The notes: generated from the letters alone by a model not told the origin. Positions 1 to 5,724 are shown, counted from the first letter of the stretch. The stretch: 5,724 nucleotides of DNA from a bacterium (GCA_021839785.1 JAKCAB010000023.1:1-5724); one strand, 5' to 3'. Made by a program: numbers and translations.

Positions 1-115
1 GTTTCGATGCCCAGGACGTACTTCGAGCAGCGCGTGACCCGGAACGGCAGGGCGTTGGTGATCGCGGCAGCGCGGTCCGCGTGCTGCGGTTGGTACTTCA
101 ATTCGAGGATCGGGG
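1..115. repeat. Direct repeat, copy 1 (duplicate of the VTC gene 3' end; may extend past the left edge)
   Basis: By eye this stretch is identical base for base to 195-309, an offset of 194. The match ends after the CGGGG at 111-115, beyond which the two copies diverge. The left limit cannot be seen because the window begins here. On the minus strand it reads the same protein end as the polymerase gene (ILELKYQ at one end, SKYVLGIE at the other), but it lies beyond that gene's TAG stop and in a frame shifted by two. It is therefore either a pseudogene-like tail left by a 194-bp tandem duplication or an assembly error at a contig end. The sequence cannot distinguish these. Confidence 0.93.
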
Positions 116-178
116 GGACCCAAGTCACCGCAGAGACGCCGAGGCCCAGAGCGGAAGGCGCGCCAGCCAGGCTTACGG
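116..178. other. Spacer between the repeat copies, downstream of the VTC gene
   Basis: These 63 bases follow the VTC stop codon on the minus strand and precede repeat copy 1. I see no hairpin followed by a T-run, so no intrinsic terminator is evident. The stretch contains the 8-bp palindrome GGCGCGCC (157-164) and a CACCGCAGAGACGCCGAGG string (126-144). The latter resembles a non-coding motif I associate from memory with intergenic DNA of Verrucomicrobia and similar environmental genomes. On the minus strand one frame stays open from the end of the VTC gene through this spacer into copy 1. I see no start codon context or recognisable product there. Confidence 0.4.
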
Positions 179-868
179 CTAAACCGCGCCGATGGTTTCG
201 ATGCCCAGGACGTACTTCGAGCAGCGCGTGACCCGGAACGGCAGGGCGTTGGTGATCGCGGCAGCGCGGTCCGCGTGCTGCGGTTGGTACTTCAATTCGA
301 GGATCGGGGAACCGTGGCTGGCCGAACCTCGCAGTGGCCCGCTCTCTGCGCCGCGAACACTCGCGAATTGAAGCTCGGAATCCACGGTCAGACGAAAACG
401 GCGGTCGGCGCTCTCGAAGTAATGGCGCCGATAACGGTTCAGGACCGAAGGTTCCAGTTGTCGCAACGTCGAGCGGACCGTTTCCGCGAGCCCGTCCTGA
501 CCGAGAGCTTCGCCGATGGTGTGCCGGAACCCGCCGCCGTTTTGGAAGAGCGGCGGCAAGGCGTGAAGCGCTTTGCCGCTGACCGCGCCGCGCTTGATTT
601 TGCGCTCGAGCATCGGTTTTTCCACCCGCCCGGTCAGCGGGCCGTACCAGCGGATGCGGCTTTTCGCGCGGTCGGCCACGCCGTTCACGTGGTCGAAGTA
701 GTCGCGCAACCCCGGCGAATCGAGGTAGAGGTTGTTCACCGTCCGCGGCGGGAACGCTTCGCGGAACGAGGCGGGATGGTGCCGCACCAGCGCCAGTGCT
801 TCCGCCAGCGAATGGCCGTTGGCGAGGAACTTCAGCTCGTAACGGAGGTTGGGAAGCGCAGCGCTCAT
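179..868 (-). CDS. VTC-domain polyphosphate polymerase
   Basis: A bacterial member of the VTC family, whose catalytic tunnel domain in yeast Vtc4 makes polyphosphate from ATP on the cytoplasmic side of a membrane. Numbered from the ATG at 868 (229 residues), the family blocks appear in order: RYELKF near 9, VNNLYLD at 44-50, the basic tunnel strand KSRIRWY at 69-75, LERK at 87-90, RYRRHYF at 145-151, LTVD at 160-163, ILELKY at 189-194 and CSKY at 216-219. These Arg, Lys and Glu residues are the ones expected to bind phosphate and metal. There is no SPX or transmembrane segment, so it is a stand-alone soluble domain of usual bacterial length. A GTG two codons upstream (874) is an alternative start; I chose the ATG because a weak GCGAG lies about 5 bases before it. 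It follows the DUF4956 gene by 16 bp and should be co-translated with it. Its last 115 bases before the stop region are duplicated at 1-115. Confidence 0.9.
   Translation of the reverse strand: MSAALPNLRYELKFLANGHSLAEALALVRHHPASFREAFPPRTVNNLYLDSPGLRDYFDHVNGVADRAKSRIRWYGPLTGRVEKPMLERKIKRGAVSGKALHALPPLFQNGGGFRHTIGEALGQDGLAETVRSTLRQLEPSVLNRYRRHYFESADRRFRLTVDSELQFASVRGAESGPLRGSASHGSPILELKYQPQHADRAAAITNALPFRVTRCSKYVLGIETIGAV
195..309. repeat. Direct repeat, copy 2 (inside the VTC coding region)
   Basis: Identical to 1-115. It covers residues 187-225 of the polymerase numbered from ATG 868, that is the ILELKY strand through the SKY motif to the penultimate codons. This copy sits in an intact reading frame with normal family sequence on its upstream side, so it is the original and 1-115 the derived copy. 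Confidence 0.93.
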
Positions 869-884
869 GGGCACTCGCGAGCGT

Positions 885-1571
885 TCAAGCGCCCAGGCCG
901 CGATCGTCCAGGCAACTGATCCGCACCCCGGCGCTCAGTTCGCGCAGCCGTTGGGTGAACTTCTCCAGCTTGCCGACCTCCTTGAAGTCCACGAGCAAAG
1001 AGGCCTCCACGGATTCCGCCGTTTCGTCGAAACGCCGCAGGCTCGCGACCGCGCCGGTGGCCGACAAGGCCTCGAGAATCTGGCTGGCGGTGAGCTTGCC
1101 CGGCGCGGGACTGGTCACGGTGAGGTAAAGGTTCGGCTGCTCGGGGCGGCCGCGCACCAGGCTGCGAATCGCGATGAAGCCGAGGATCAGGAACAACGCC
1201 ACGACGGTGATCAAGCCCTGGCCCGCGCCCAGGCCGAGCCCTACGCTGATGGCGAGGAAAAGAAATGCGAGCTCCTCGGGTTCCTTGATGGCGGCGCGGA
1301 ATCGAACGATCGAAAGCGCACCCACCAGACCCAGCGACAACGCCAGCGACGATTTGACGATGCTGATGATCAGCGTGGTGGTCACGGTCAGGAGCAGGAA
1401 GTTCCGCGCGAACAGGCGGCGGTTCGACAGCGACGTGCCGAACCGGACGTAAGCCTGGCCCAACAGAAGCCCAAGCAACGCGGCGACGCCGAGGCTTACG
1501 ACGAAGCCCGGCAGCGCGTTCACGGTCGCGGGGTTCCAGAACATGTCGGTGAGGGAGGGGGGTAGTTGCAT
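885..1571 (-). CDS. DUF4956 family membrane protein
   Basis: An integral membrane protein of the DUF4956 family, of 228 residues; the biochemical function is not established. Visible hydrophobic segments lie at about 22-41, 54-72, 76-89 (shorter), 100-117 and 118-136. The family signature is the run from GLVGALSIVRFR (81-92) through AIKEPEELAFLF (94-105) to the Gly-rich GLGLGAG (111-117). A conserved Arg pair and an acidic KEPEE lie at the membrane boundary. The C-terminal part (about 145-226) is a soluble alpha/beta domain, probably ferredoxin- or ACT-like, beginning NLYLTVTSP. The overall plan recalls MgtC-type proteins, membrane helices plus a small cytosolic regulatory domain, but that is inference. 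It lies between the CotH and VTC genes on the same strand, 74 bp after CotH and 16 bp before VTC. Such proteins recur next to VTC-like polymerases, which suggests a membrane or transport partner for polyphosphate. The start used is the ATG at 1571. No Shine-Dalgarno is visible, and an internal ATG at residue 10 is possible. Confidence 0.88.
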   Translation of the reverse strand: MQLPPSLTDMFWNPATVNALPGFVVSLGVAALLGLLLGQAYVRFGTSLSNRRLFARNFLLLTVTTTLIISIVKSSLALSLGLVGALSIVRFRAAIKEPEELAFLFLAISVGLGLGAGQGLITVVALFLILGFIAIRSLVRGRPEQPNLYLTVTSPAPGKLTASQILEALSATGAVASLRRFDETAESVEASLLVDFKEVGKLEKFTQRLRELSAGVRISCLDDRGLGA

Positions 1572-1645
1572 GGGTCAGGGTGGGCTGGCGATGTTCGTTT
1601 AGTCAAAGTCGAAAGCCGGTGGCGCAACGGTGGCCGCGCGAAGGT

Positions 1646-3868
1646 TCATTGATCATCCGGGCCATCGTCGGGGCCAAGCACATCGGGCGGCGGGCCAAAA
1701 CCGGGTCCGCCGGACGGAATGCCGAAGCCGGCCCGTGGCCCGCCACGGAATGGCGAGAGGTCCTGGTCGATGCCGGCGCGGAGCTGGTCTTCCGTCAACA
1801 CGCCGCTGTGGTCGGTGTTCCACGATTGGAACCAATCCGCGAAACCTTGAGTGAACTCCGCCCGCGTGACCTCGCCGTCTTCGTCCGCGTCCAGAGCGCT
1901 CAAGAAAATCGGTCCCAGGAACATCCCCGGCCCAAAGCCGCCTGGCCCGCCCATGCCCGGTGGCCCGCCAGGACCGCCGCCCGGACCGCCAAAGCCGAAA
2001 CCGCCGATCGTCATGCCTGCGGACTTGCCGGCGAGTTGGTTGTTCACGGCCTTCGCCCGCGCCGTCACGAAACCTTTGATTGGCTTGGTGCCGCCACCGA
2101 ATCCACCCGGCGGGCCGAAACGCGGGCCGTTGTCGCCGCCGGCCCCCGGAGGTCCGAAACCGCGAAAGCCTCCGCCGAAGGGCGGTCCACCCCCGCCTGG
2201 CGGCCCGCCGCCGAAGCCGGCTGGACCGACGCTCTCGCCCGCCACGACCTTGTCGAACCGCGCCAGTTTTTCGGCCGATTCCGCCTGCACCGCCGGACGG
2301 ATGGCAGCCGCGATTTCGTCCACTTGCCGGTAAAAGCGCTCCGGCTGGAACAAGGTTTTGCCGAACTCCTTCACGCGCTCGAGGTAAAGGCGCTTAAACT
2401 TCGCCACCTTGAACACGCGTTCGAGGAAAAGAATGCCGCCGTCGAAGGGTTTTTGGATGCTGAGGTTCTCGCGCTGCTCCTGGCTGCCGCCCATCGGGAA
2501 CTGGCCGAAGGAATGGTCGAGGTCCCACGGGATGAATTGGAACTGGCGCGTCTTCGGGTGCAAATAAACCACGAAGTTTTGCCCCGCCCGGAGAATGCTG
2601 TCCATCGTGCTCAGCCAGGTGGTCACCGCCATGAACCGCGCGAACTCGTCGAGGTCGAGGAACTCTTCGAGCCGCGCCGCGAACTCGGCATCGCTCGCGT
2701 GCGACACCAGTTTGCTGAACGCGATCACGCGCCCGGTTTCCTCGGCCGAGACAGGCGTCTTGGGGTCGTACGCTTGCCGGTACGCAGCCCAATCGTCGCC
2801 CATGTCTTCAAAGAGTTGCCGGGTCACCGGCTTGAAGATCGCGCCCTTCTTGGTCCCGAAGCGATCCCGCGCAAAGCAGTTGTCCACGTTTTCCACGAGC
2901 GAGTAGAGGCCGACGTAATGGTTCGTGTACTGGCCGGCCACGCTGAGATAGACCTGCGCGTAAGCGGTCCGCGAGGCGGGCACACTGGCGTCGCGAAAGA
3001 GCCGATGCGAGAGCACCTCGTTCATCCAACTCGCGTCCGTGACGCAATTGTGAAGGTTGAGCGTGGTCACGCCGGCCAACTTCCGGCCCGGCACGAAGCG
3101 ATCAAATTGCAACTTCAGCGAGCGCTTGAGCGAACCCCGCGATTCCATGAACGTGCCGTTGCCTTTGTAGCGGACGGCCACCTCCTTGAAGGTCCGGCCG
3201 GCGAAATCCAAGTCCGCGTGGACGTACCTGAACTCGACGCCCATCGCCGATGCCAGGCCGTTGCGCTTGCCTTCGGCGCCTTGGAGCGGCGGACCGCCCA
3301 TGCGACCCCGCGGCCCGCCAGGTTCGCCCGGACCTGCGCCGGCGGGGGCGGCAAGCGTGGCGTTCAAGCCCGCGCGCAACTTGTCGGCGTCGAGTTTGCC
3401 CGTCGCGTTGGTGTCCCAGGCCTGGAACCACTTTTCGCCCAGCGCGGCGAATTCGGCCTGCGAGAGCCGGCCGTCATGGTTCGAATCGCCTTGGCCCAGG
3501 AAAACCGGGGCCACGAACATCGCGGGACCGAAACCGCCAGGTCCGCCTGGCCGGCCACCTCCTGGCCCAAACCCGCCTGGACCACCGCGCCCGCCGAATG
3601 GGCCAACCCCGCCTTTCGGCTCCATGTCGTCCCATTGGTCCGGCGTGAAGGTCAGATGGATTTGCCAGACGTTCGTAACCTTGAAGAGTCCGGAAATCGG
3701 CACCGTGTCCGAAACGCCAGCGGCGGGAGCCGTGCGGCGCGCGAGGATCGCGAGCCCAAACACCGCCAGGGTCAACAGGCCACCACCCAGCACCGCCGCC
3801 GCTCCCCGCCGGACTTCGGCACAGCGGGCGCGCGAATCGAGGGTCGCTGCCTGGATACCCGACGACAT
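1646..3868 (-). CDS. CotH-family kinase with two EF-hand modules, membrane-anchored or secreted
   Basis: A 740-residue CotH-type protein; Bacillus CotH is an atypical protein kinase that phosphorylates spore coat proteins. Residues 1-23 are Arg-rich, then a hydrophobic segment (about 24-43) is a signal anchor or signal peptide, placing the rest outside the cytoplasm. The kinase fold starts near 60 (LFKVTNVWQI), is interrupted by a Gly/Pro-rich EF-hand insert (83-200), and resumes at about 210. It carries VRYKGNGTF (232-240, Lys235 the likely nucleotide-binding lysine), Asp423 with Asn431 (catalytic-loop-like) and PWDLDHSFG (447-455, Asp449/Asp451 the likely metal ligands), so it looks active. 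EF loops: 128-139 and 660-671 are canonical with Glu at position 12; 152-163 (Lys at 12) and 684-695 (Asn at 1, Gln at 12) are degenerate. Gly/Pro/Phe-rich linkers lie at 83-116, 174-194, 544-593 and 621-648. Substrate is unknown. It is the first gene of the CotH-DUF4956-VTC group, with an ATG start at 3868 and no clear Shine-Dalgarno. Confidence 0.9.
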   Translation of the reverse strand: MSSGIQAATLDSRARCAEVRRGAAAVLGGGLLTLAVFGLAILARRTAPAAGVSDTVPISGLFKVTNVWQIHLTFTPDQWDDMEPKGGVGPFGGRGGPGGFGPGGGRPGGPGGFGPAMFVAPVFLGQGDSNHDGRLSQAEFAALGEKWFQAWDTNATGKLDADKLRAGLNATLAAPAGAGPGEPGGPRGRMGGPPLQGAEGKRNGLASAMGVEFRYVHADLDFAGRTFKEVAVRYKGNGTFMESRGSLKRSLKLQFDRFVPGRKLAGVTTLNLHNCVTDASWMNEVLSHRLFRDASVPASRTAYAQVYLSVAGQYTNHYVGLYSLVENVDNCFARDRFGTKKGAIFKPVTRQLFEDMGDDWAAYRQAYDPKTPVSAEETGRVIAFSKLVSHASDAEFAARLEEFLDLDEFARFMAVTTWLSTMDSILRAGQNFVVYLHPKTRQFQFIPWDLDHSFGQFPMGGSQEQRENLSIQKPFDGGILFLERVFKVAKFKRLYLERVKEFGKTLFQPERFYRQVDEIAAAIRPAVQAESAEKLARFDKVVAGESVGPAGFGGGPPGGGGPPFGGGFRGFGPPGAGGDNGPRFGPPGGFGGGTKPIKGFVTARAKAVNNQLAGKSAGMTIGGFGFGGPGGGPGGPPGMGGPGGFGPGMFLGPIFLSALDADEDGEVTRAEFTQGFADWFQSWNTDHSGVLTEDQLRAGIDQDLSPFRGGPRAGFGIPSGGPGFGPPPDVLGPDDGPDDQ
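1757..1951 (-). repeat. Intragenic repeat, C-terminal EF-hand module of the CotH gene
   Basis: Encodes CotH residues 640-704: GGPGGFGP, a hydrophobic FLGPIFL strand, EF loop 660-671, a WFQSW segment, EF-like loop 684-695 and LRAGI. It aligns without gaps to residues 108-172 at a constant offset of 532. By hand count 32 of 65 residues are identical. Confidence 0.85.
3353..3547 (-). repeat. Intragenic repeat, EF-hand module inserted in the CotH kinase N-lobe
   Basis: Encodes CotH residues 108-172: GGPGGFGP, FVAPVFL, EF loop 128-139, WFQAW, EF-like loop 152-163 and LRAGL. It is the partner of the C-terminal module at 1757-1951. Protein similarity is clear while DNA identity is diluted outside the Gly-rich start, which points to an old duplication rather than a recent one. 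Confidence 0.85.
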
Positions 3869-3895
3869 CGGCAGTAAAGACCGGCCGCGCGGGTT

Positions 3896-3916
3896 TCGGT
3901 TACGATCGGGTTACGA
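3896..3916. promoter_or_regulatory. Operator-like tandem repeat in the CotH leader
   Basis: TCGGTTACGA is followed directly by TCGGGTTACGA, so GGTTACGA recurs 11 bases apart, about one helical turn. It is flanked by GTTTCG (3893-3898) and CGAAAC (3914-3919), which form a 6-bp inverted repeat. The element sits roughly 28-50 bases upstream of the CotH ATG. The spacing suits a regulator binding as a direct-repeat dimer, or a short hairpin in the mRNA leader. No regulator is identified. Confidence 0.35.
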
Positions 3917-3968
3917 AACGCCAGCGCAGCGCTGAATTGAGAAGCTACTGGGGCGATTCAAAGCCGCG

Positions 3969-3997
3969 AATAAAGCCTAAACGCAAAAACTCCCCAA
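3969..3997 (-). promoter_or_regulatory. Candidate sigma70-like promoter for the CotH group
   Basis: Read on the minus strand, TTGGGG (3997-3992) and TTTATT (3974-3969) are separated by 17 bases within the most AT-rich patch of the intergenic region. Both hexamers are imperfect matches to TTGACA and TATAAT. Transcription would begin near 3962, leaving a leader of about 94 bases that includes the tandem repeat at 3896-3916. Position and spacing support it; the weak hexamers limit it. Confidence 0.25.
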
Positions 3998-4175
3998 GGT
4001 CTGCGCTTTTGGCCCTTTCTGAGTTTCGGCTATGAACCTGGATTCCGAAGCAGCCTGGACGCGAGACGGCGCAAACCACCGCCTGGCAGCGCTGACTCCC
4101 GTCCGCGGCTACGACCAGTCCGGTGCCACCCGCAGTCGCCGCTACCTGATCGCCACGAGCGCCGGTTCCAGTGGC

Positions 4176-4508
4176 TCAGTACCGTGGCAGCGTCGGATCC
4201 ACCTCGAGCGACCAGCGGTCGATGCCGCCGGTCAGGTTGAGCAGCCGCGTGAAGCCGCGCGGCCGCAGCCATTCGACGGCCCGCTGGCTCCGCATCCCGT
4301 GGTGGCAATACACCACCACGTCCCCGGCGCGCCACGCCTCGAGTTCGGCGACGCGCGCCGGGAGTTCGGCCAGCGGAATCAAGCGCGCGCCCGGCAGCGC
4401 GGCGCAGGCGTGTTCTTCCGGTTGGCGCACGTCCAGGAGAAGCGGCAACTGCGGGCCACGCAGGCGCGCGGCCAGTTCGGCGGGTTCAATGCTCGCGGCG
4501 CTGTTCAT
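4176..4508 (-). CDS. Single-domain rhodanese-like sulfurtransferase
   Basis: A 110-residue rhodanese domain, the usual size for single-domain members such as GlpE. Rhodanese proteins carry a sulfane sulfur as a persulfide on the active-site cysteine and pass it to an acceptor. Visible features are the LLLDVRQPEE strand-loop (23-32), the active-site loop YCHHGMRS with Cys68 (67-74), and the closing NLTGGIDRWS (91-100) with the VDPTLPRY tail (103-110). The CHHGxRS loop and PRY tail are typical of the rhodanese domains found alone or fused to the C terminus of MoeB/ThiF-like E1 proteins, so a role in sulfur transfer is plausible, but the acceptor is unknown. No signal peptide is seen, so it is cytoplasmic. 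It begins 33 bp after the GH95 stop on the same strand, which suggests read-through transcription. A functional link with fucosidase is not obvious. The ATG at 4508 has no visible Shine-Dalgarno. Confidence 0.92.
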   Translation of the reverse strand: MNSAASIEPAELAARLRGPQLPLLLDVRQPEEHACAALPGARLIPLAELPARVAELEAWRAGDVVVYCHHGMRSQRAVEWLRPRGFTRLLNLTGGIDRWSLEVDPTLPRY

Positions 4509-4541
4509 CGAGTTACGGTCGCAACGAAACGGCTGGGCCGC

Positions 4542-5724
4542 TCATTGCGGGCGCAACTCATAGCGCGTGCCCTTGCGGGTGGCAAACGCCAGCAAGCCGG
4601 TTTCGGCAGAGGTGGCTTGAGCCTTGCCCCGACCCGCCAGGCGCAGCGGTTTCGCGGCGCGCACGCGGCAGGTGCCGCCGTTCCGCGAAACGATGCTCGC
4701 GCGCACCAGCTTGCCGGCCTGCCACTCCAGGTCCACCTCGAACCCGCCGCGCGCGCGCAGGCCTTTGACGCTGCCGTTCGGCCAGGCTTGGGGCAGCGCG
4801 GGCAACAGGTCGAGTACGTACTCCGGCGCAACGCCGGTCGGGTCTTCCACGGTTTCCTGGCTCTGGAGCAACATTTCGATGACGCCGGCCGCTCCGCCGA
4901 AATTACCGTCGATCTGGAAGGGCGCGTGGTTGTCGAAGAAGTCCGGCAGGGTGGATTTCTGAAGCAACGCGACCAAGTTTTCGTGCGCCTTGTCGCCATC
5001 GCCGAGCCGGGCAAAGAAATTGATGATCCAGGCGCGGCTCCAGCCGGTGTGGCCGCCGCCGCTCGCCAGCCGGCGATCGAGCGACACGCGCGCCGCCTGC
5101 GCCAGTTTGGGCGTGCCGCGGAGGGTGATTTCATTGCCAGGGTGCAGCGCGAAGAGATGCGACATGTGCCGGTGGCCCGGCTCGGTTTCGTCGAAGTCCT
5201 CGATCCATTCCTGGAGCTGGCCGTGCTTGCCGATTTGTAGCGGCGCCAGCCGCGCCCGCGCCTGTTCCAACCGCGCGCGAAAGTCGCTATCCTGGCCGAG
5301 CACCCGGCTGGCCTCGATGCACTCGGTGAACAGCCCGTAAATGATCTCCATGTCCATCGTGGGCCCGTAGCACACGCTCGCCGTCTGGCCGTCGGCGGTG
5401 CGGAAGCGGTTCTCAGGCGAGTTCGACGGCGCGGTGACCAGCCAGCCGTGCTTCGGCTCGGGCACGAGGAAATCCAGATAAAACTCGGCGGAGGCTTTCA
5501 TCGTCGGATACGCCCAGCCGAGGTACTTGCGGTCGCCACTGAACGCGTAGTGCTCCCACAAGTGCTGACAGAGCCAGCCGCTGGCCGCGGTGAACTGCCC
5601 CCAGCTCGGATGCTCGCCGGGCGAGGTGAAGCCCCAGACGTTGCCGATGGTGTGGGTAACCCAACCTTTGGCGCCGTAGTGAATGCGCGCCGTGCGCCGC
5701 CCCGGCTCGACCTGGCTGGCGATG
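4542..5724 (-). CDS. GH95 family alpha-L-fucosidase, C-terminal half (5' end beyond the window)
   Basis: The reading frame is open to the right edge, giving 393 residues plus a partial codon; the family is usually about 750-800 residues, so the N-terminal sandwich domain and part of the catalytic domain are missing here. The visible (alpha/alpha)6 part has HYGAKGW (15-21), WGFTSPG (30-36), the well conserved [13 protein letters not shown] (52-64), APSNSPEN (98-105), [14 protein letters not shown] (183-196), [11 protein letters not shown] (222-232) and FQIDGNFG (269-276). By analogy with Bifidobacterium AfcA, Glu104 is the general acid and Asp272 belongs to the base machinery; the partner asparagines lie upstream and out of view. 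The end (from about 310) is the usual beta-rich C-terminal domain, finishing YELRPQ. GH95 enzymes release alpha-1,2-linked fucose, or sometimes L-galactose, from glycans, normally outside the cytoplasm. The HTIGN stretch (24-28) replaces the HHNTD common in the family. A TTG at 5561 is internal and not a start. Confidence 0.93.
   Translation of the reverse strand, partial: IASQVEPGRRTARIHYGAKGWVTHTIGNVWGFTSPGEHPSWGQFTAASGWLCQHLWEHYAFSGDRKYLGWAYPTMKASAEFYLDFLVPEPKHGWLVTAPSNSPENRFRTADGQTASVCYGPTMDMEIIYGLFTECIEASRVLGQDSDFRARLEQARARLAPLQIGKHGQLQEWIEDFDETEPGHRHMSHLFALHPGNEITLRGTPKLAQAARVSLDRRLASGGGHTGWSRAWIINFFARLGDGDKAHENLVALLQKSTLPDFFDNHAPFQIDGNFGGAAGVIEMLLQSQETVEDPTGVAPEYVLDLLPALPQAWPNGSVKGLRARGGFEVDLEWQAGKLVRASIVSRNGGTCRVRAAKPLRLAGRGKAQATSAETGLLAFATRKGTRYELRPQ

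Larger units (their letters stand above)
3869..4175. other. Intergenic region between the rhodanese stop and the CotH start
   Basis: This 307-bp gap is the upstream region of the CotH gene and the downstream region of the rhodanese gene. From about 3961 to 4020 it is visibly AT-richer than the flanks, which fits a promoter. Nearer the CotH start it holds a tandem repeat (3896-3916). The half from 4021 to 4175 is GC-rich, and I recognise nothing there. A 5-bp inverted repeat GCCAC/GTGGC (4152-4156 and 4171-4175) lies just after the rhodanese stop, but its 14-base loop and lack of a T-run make it a poor terminator. No tRNA or riboswitch pattern is apparent. Confidence 0.5.

Noticed and set aside
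1..309. The 194-bp spaced repeat as a CRISPR array or insertion-sequence end
   Set aside because: Only two long copies exist, one of them inside a coding gene, with no short regular units, no terminal inverted repeats and no transposase.
849..1565. Plus-strand open frame of 238 codons opposite DUF4956
   Set aside because: Shadow frame; the minus strand carries the coherent membrane segments and the DUF4956 signature.
1851..2333. Pro-rich plus-strand frame resembling a proline-rich protein
   Set aside because: It is the complement of the Gly/Pro-rich linkers of the CotH protein, where GGC/CCG codons read as Pro/Gly on the other strand.
1580..3877. A long plus-strand open frame of 765 codons opposite the CotH gene
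   Set aside because: It is a mirror of the GC-rich minus-strand codons. Its translation is Arg/Ala/Glu/His-rich with no recognisable domain, whereas the minus strand gives clear CotH and EF-hand motifs.
4152..4175. Inverted repeat GCCAC/GTGGC after the rhodanese stop as a terminator
   Set aside because: The stem is only 5 bp with a 14-base loop, and no T-run follows on the minus strand.
3949..4175. A minus-strand open frame through the intergenic region after the rhodanese stop
   Set aside because: It has no domain, its upstream part overlaps the rhodanese gene in a different frame, and the stretch includes the AT-richer promoter-like patch; chance openness in GC-rich DNA explains it.
4032..5240. 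A plus-strand open frame of 402 codons opposite the rhodanese and GH95 genes
   Set aside because: It crosses two well-supported minus-strand genes and the gap between them, and its translation shows only low-complexity Arg/Ala-rich sequence without family motifs.

Overview
The window is a GC-rich stretch of bacterial DNA in which every supported gene lies on the minus strand. The gene content is a CotH kinase with EF-hands and Gly/Pro-rich linkers, a bacterial VTC-type polyphosphate polymerase with a DUF4956 membrane partner, a GH95 fucosidase and a rhodanese, with poor Shine-Dalgarno sites. This combination suggests a Verrucomicrobiota or Planctomycetota-type environmental bacterium. That placement is inference from gene content and style, not from a marker gene.

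In the direction of transcription (right to left) there are two groups. The first is the C-terminal half of a GH95 alpha-L-fucosidase family enzyme (4542-5724, entering from beyond the right edge), followed after 33 bp by a single-domain rhodanese (4176-4508). A 307-bp non-coding stretch (3869-4175) follows. It holds an AT-richer patch with a plausible minus-strand promoter and an operator-like tandem repeat. The second group is a CotH-family kinase of 740 residues (1646-3868), a DUF4956 membrane protein (885-1571) and a VTC-domain polyphosphate polymerase (179-868). The gaps are 74 and 16 bp (10 bp if the VTC gene uses its upstream GTG), so the three look co-transcribed.

CotH kinase, DUF4956 and VTC-like polymerase form a recurrent bacterial gene neighbourhood as I know these families. 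The likely theme is phosphate chemistry at the membrane: VTC makes polyphosphate on the cytoplasmic side, DUF4956 supplies a membrane component, and the membrane-anchored CotH kinase would act outside the cytoplasm. The joint function is inference. The most unusual part is the CotH protein. An EF-hand pair with a Gly/Pro-rich preamble is inserted inside its kinase N-lobe, and the same module occurs again at the C terminus, aligning without gaps over 65 residues.

At the left edge, bases 1-115 are a perfect copy of bases 195-309, the 3' end of the VTC gene. This is either a 194-bp tandem duplication or an assembly artefact.
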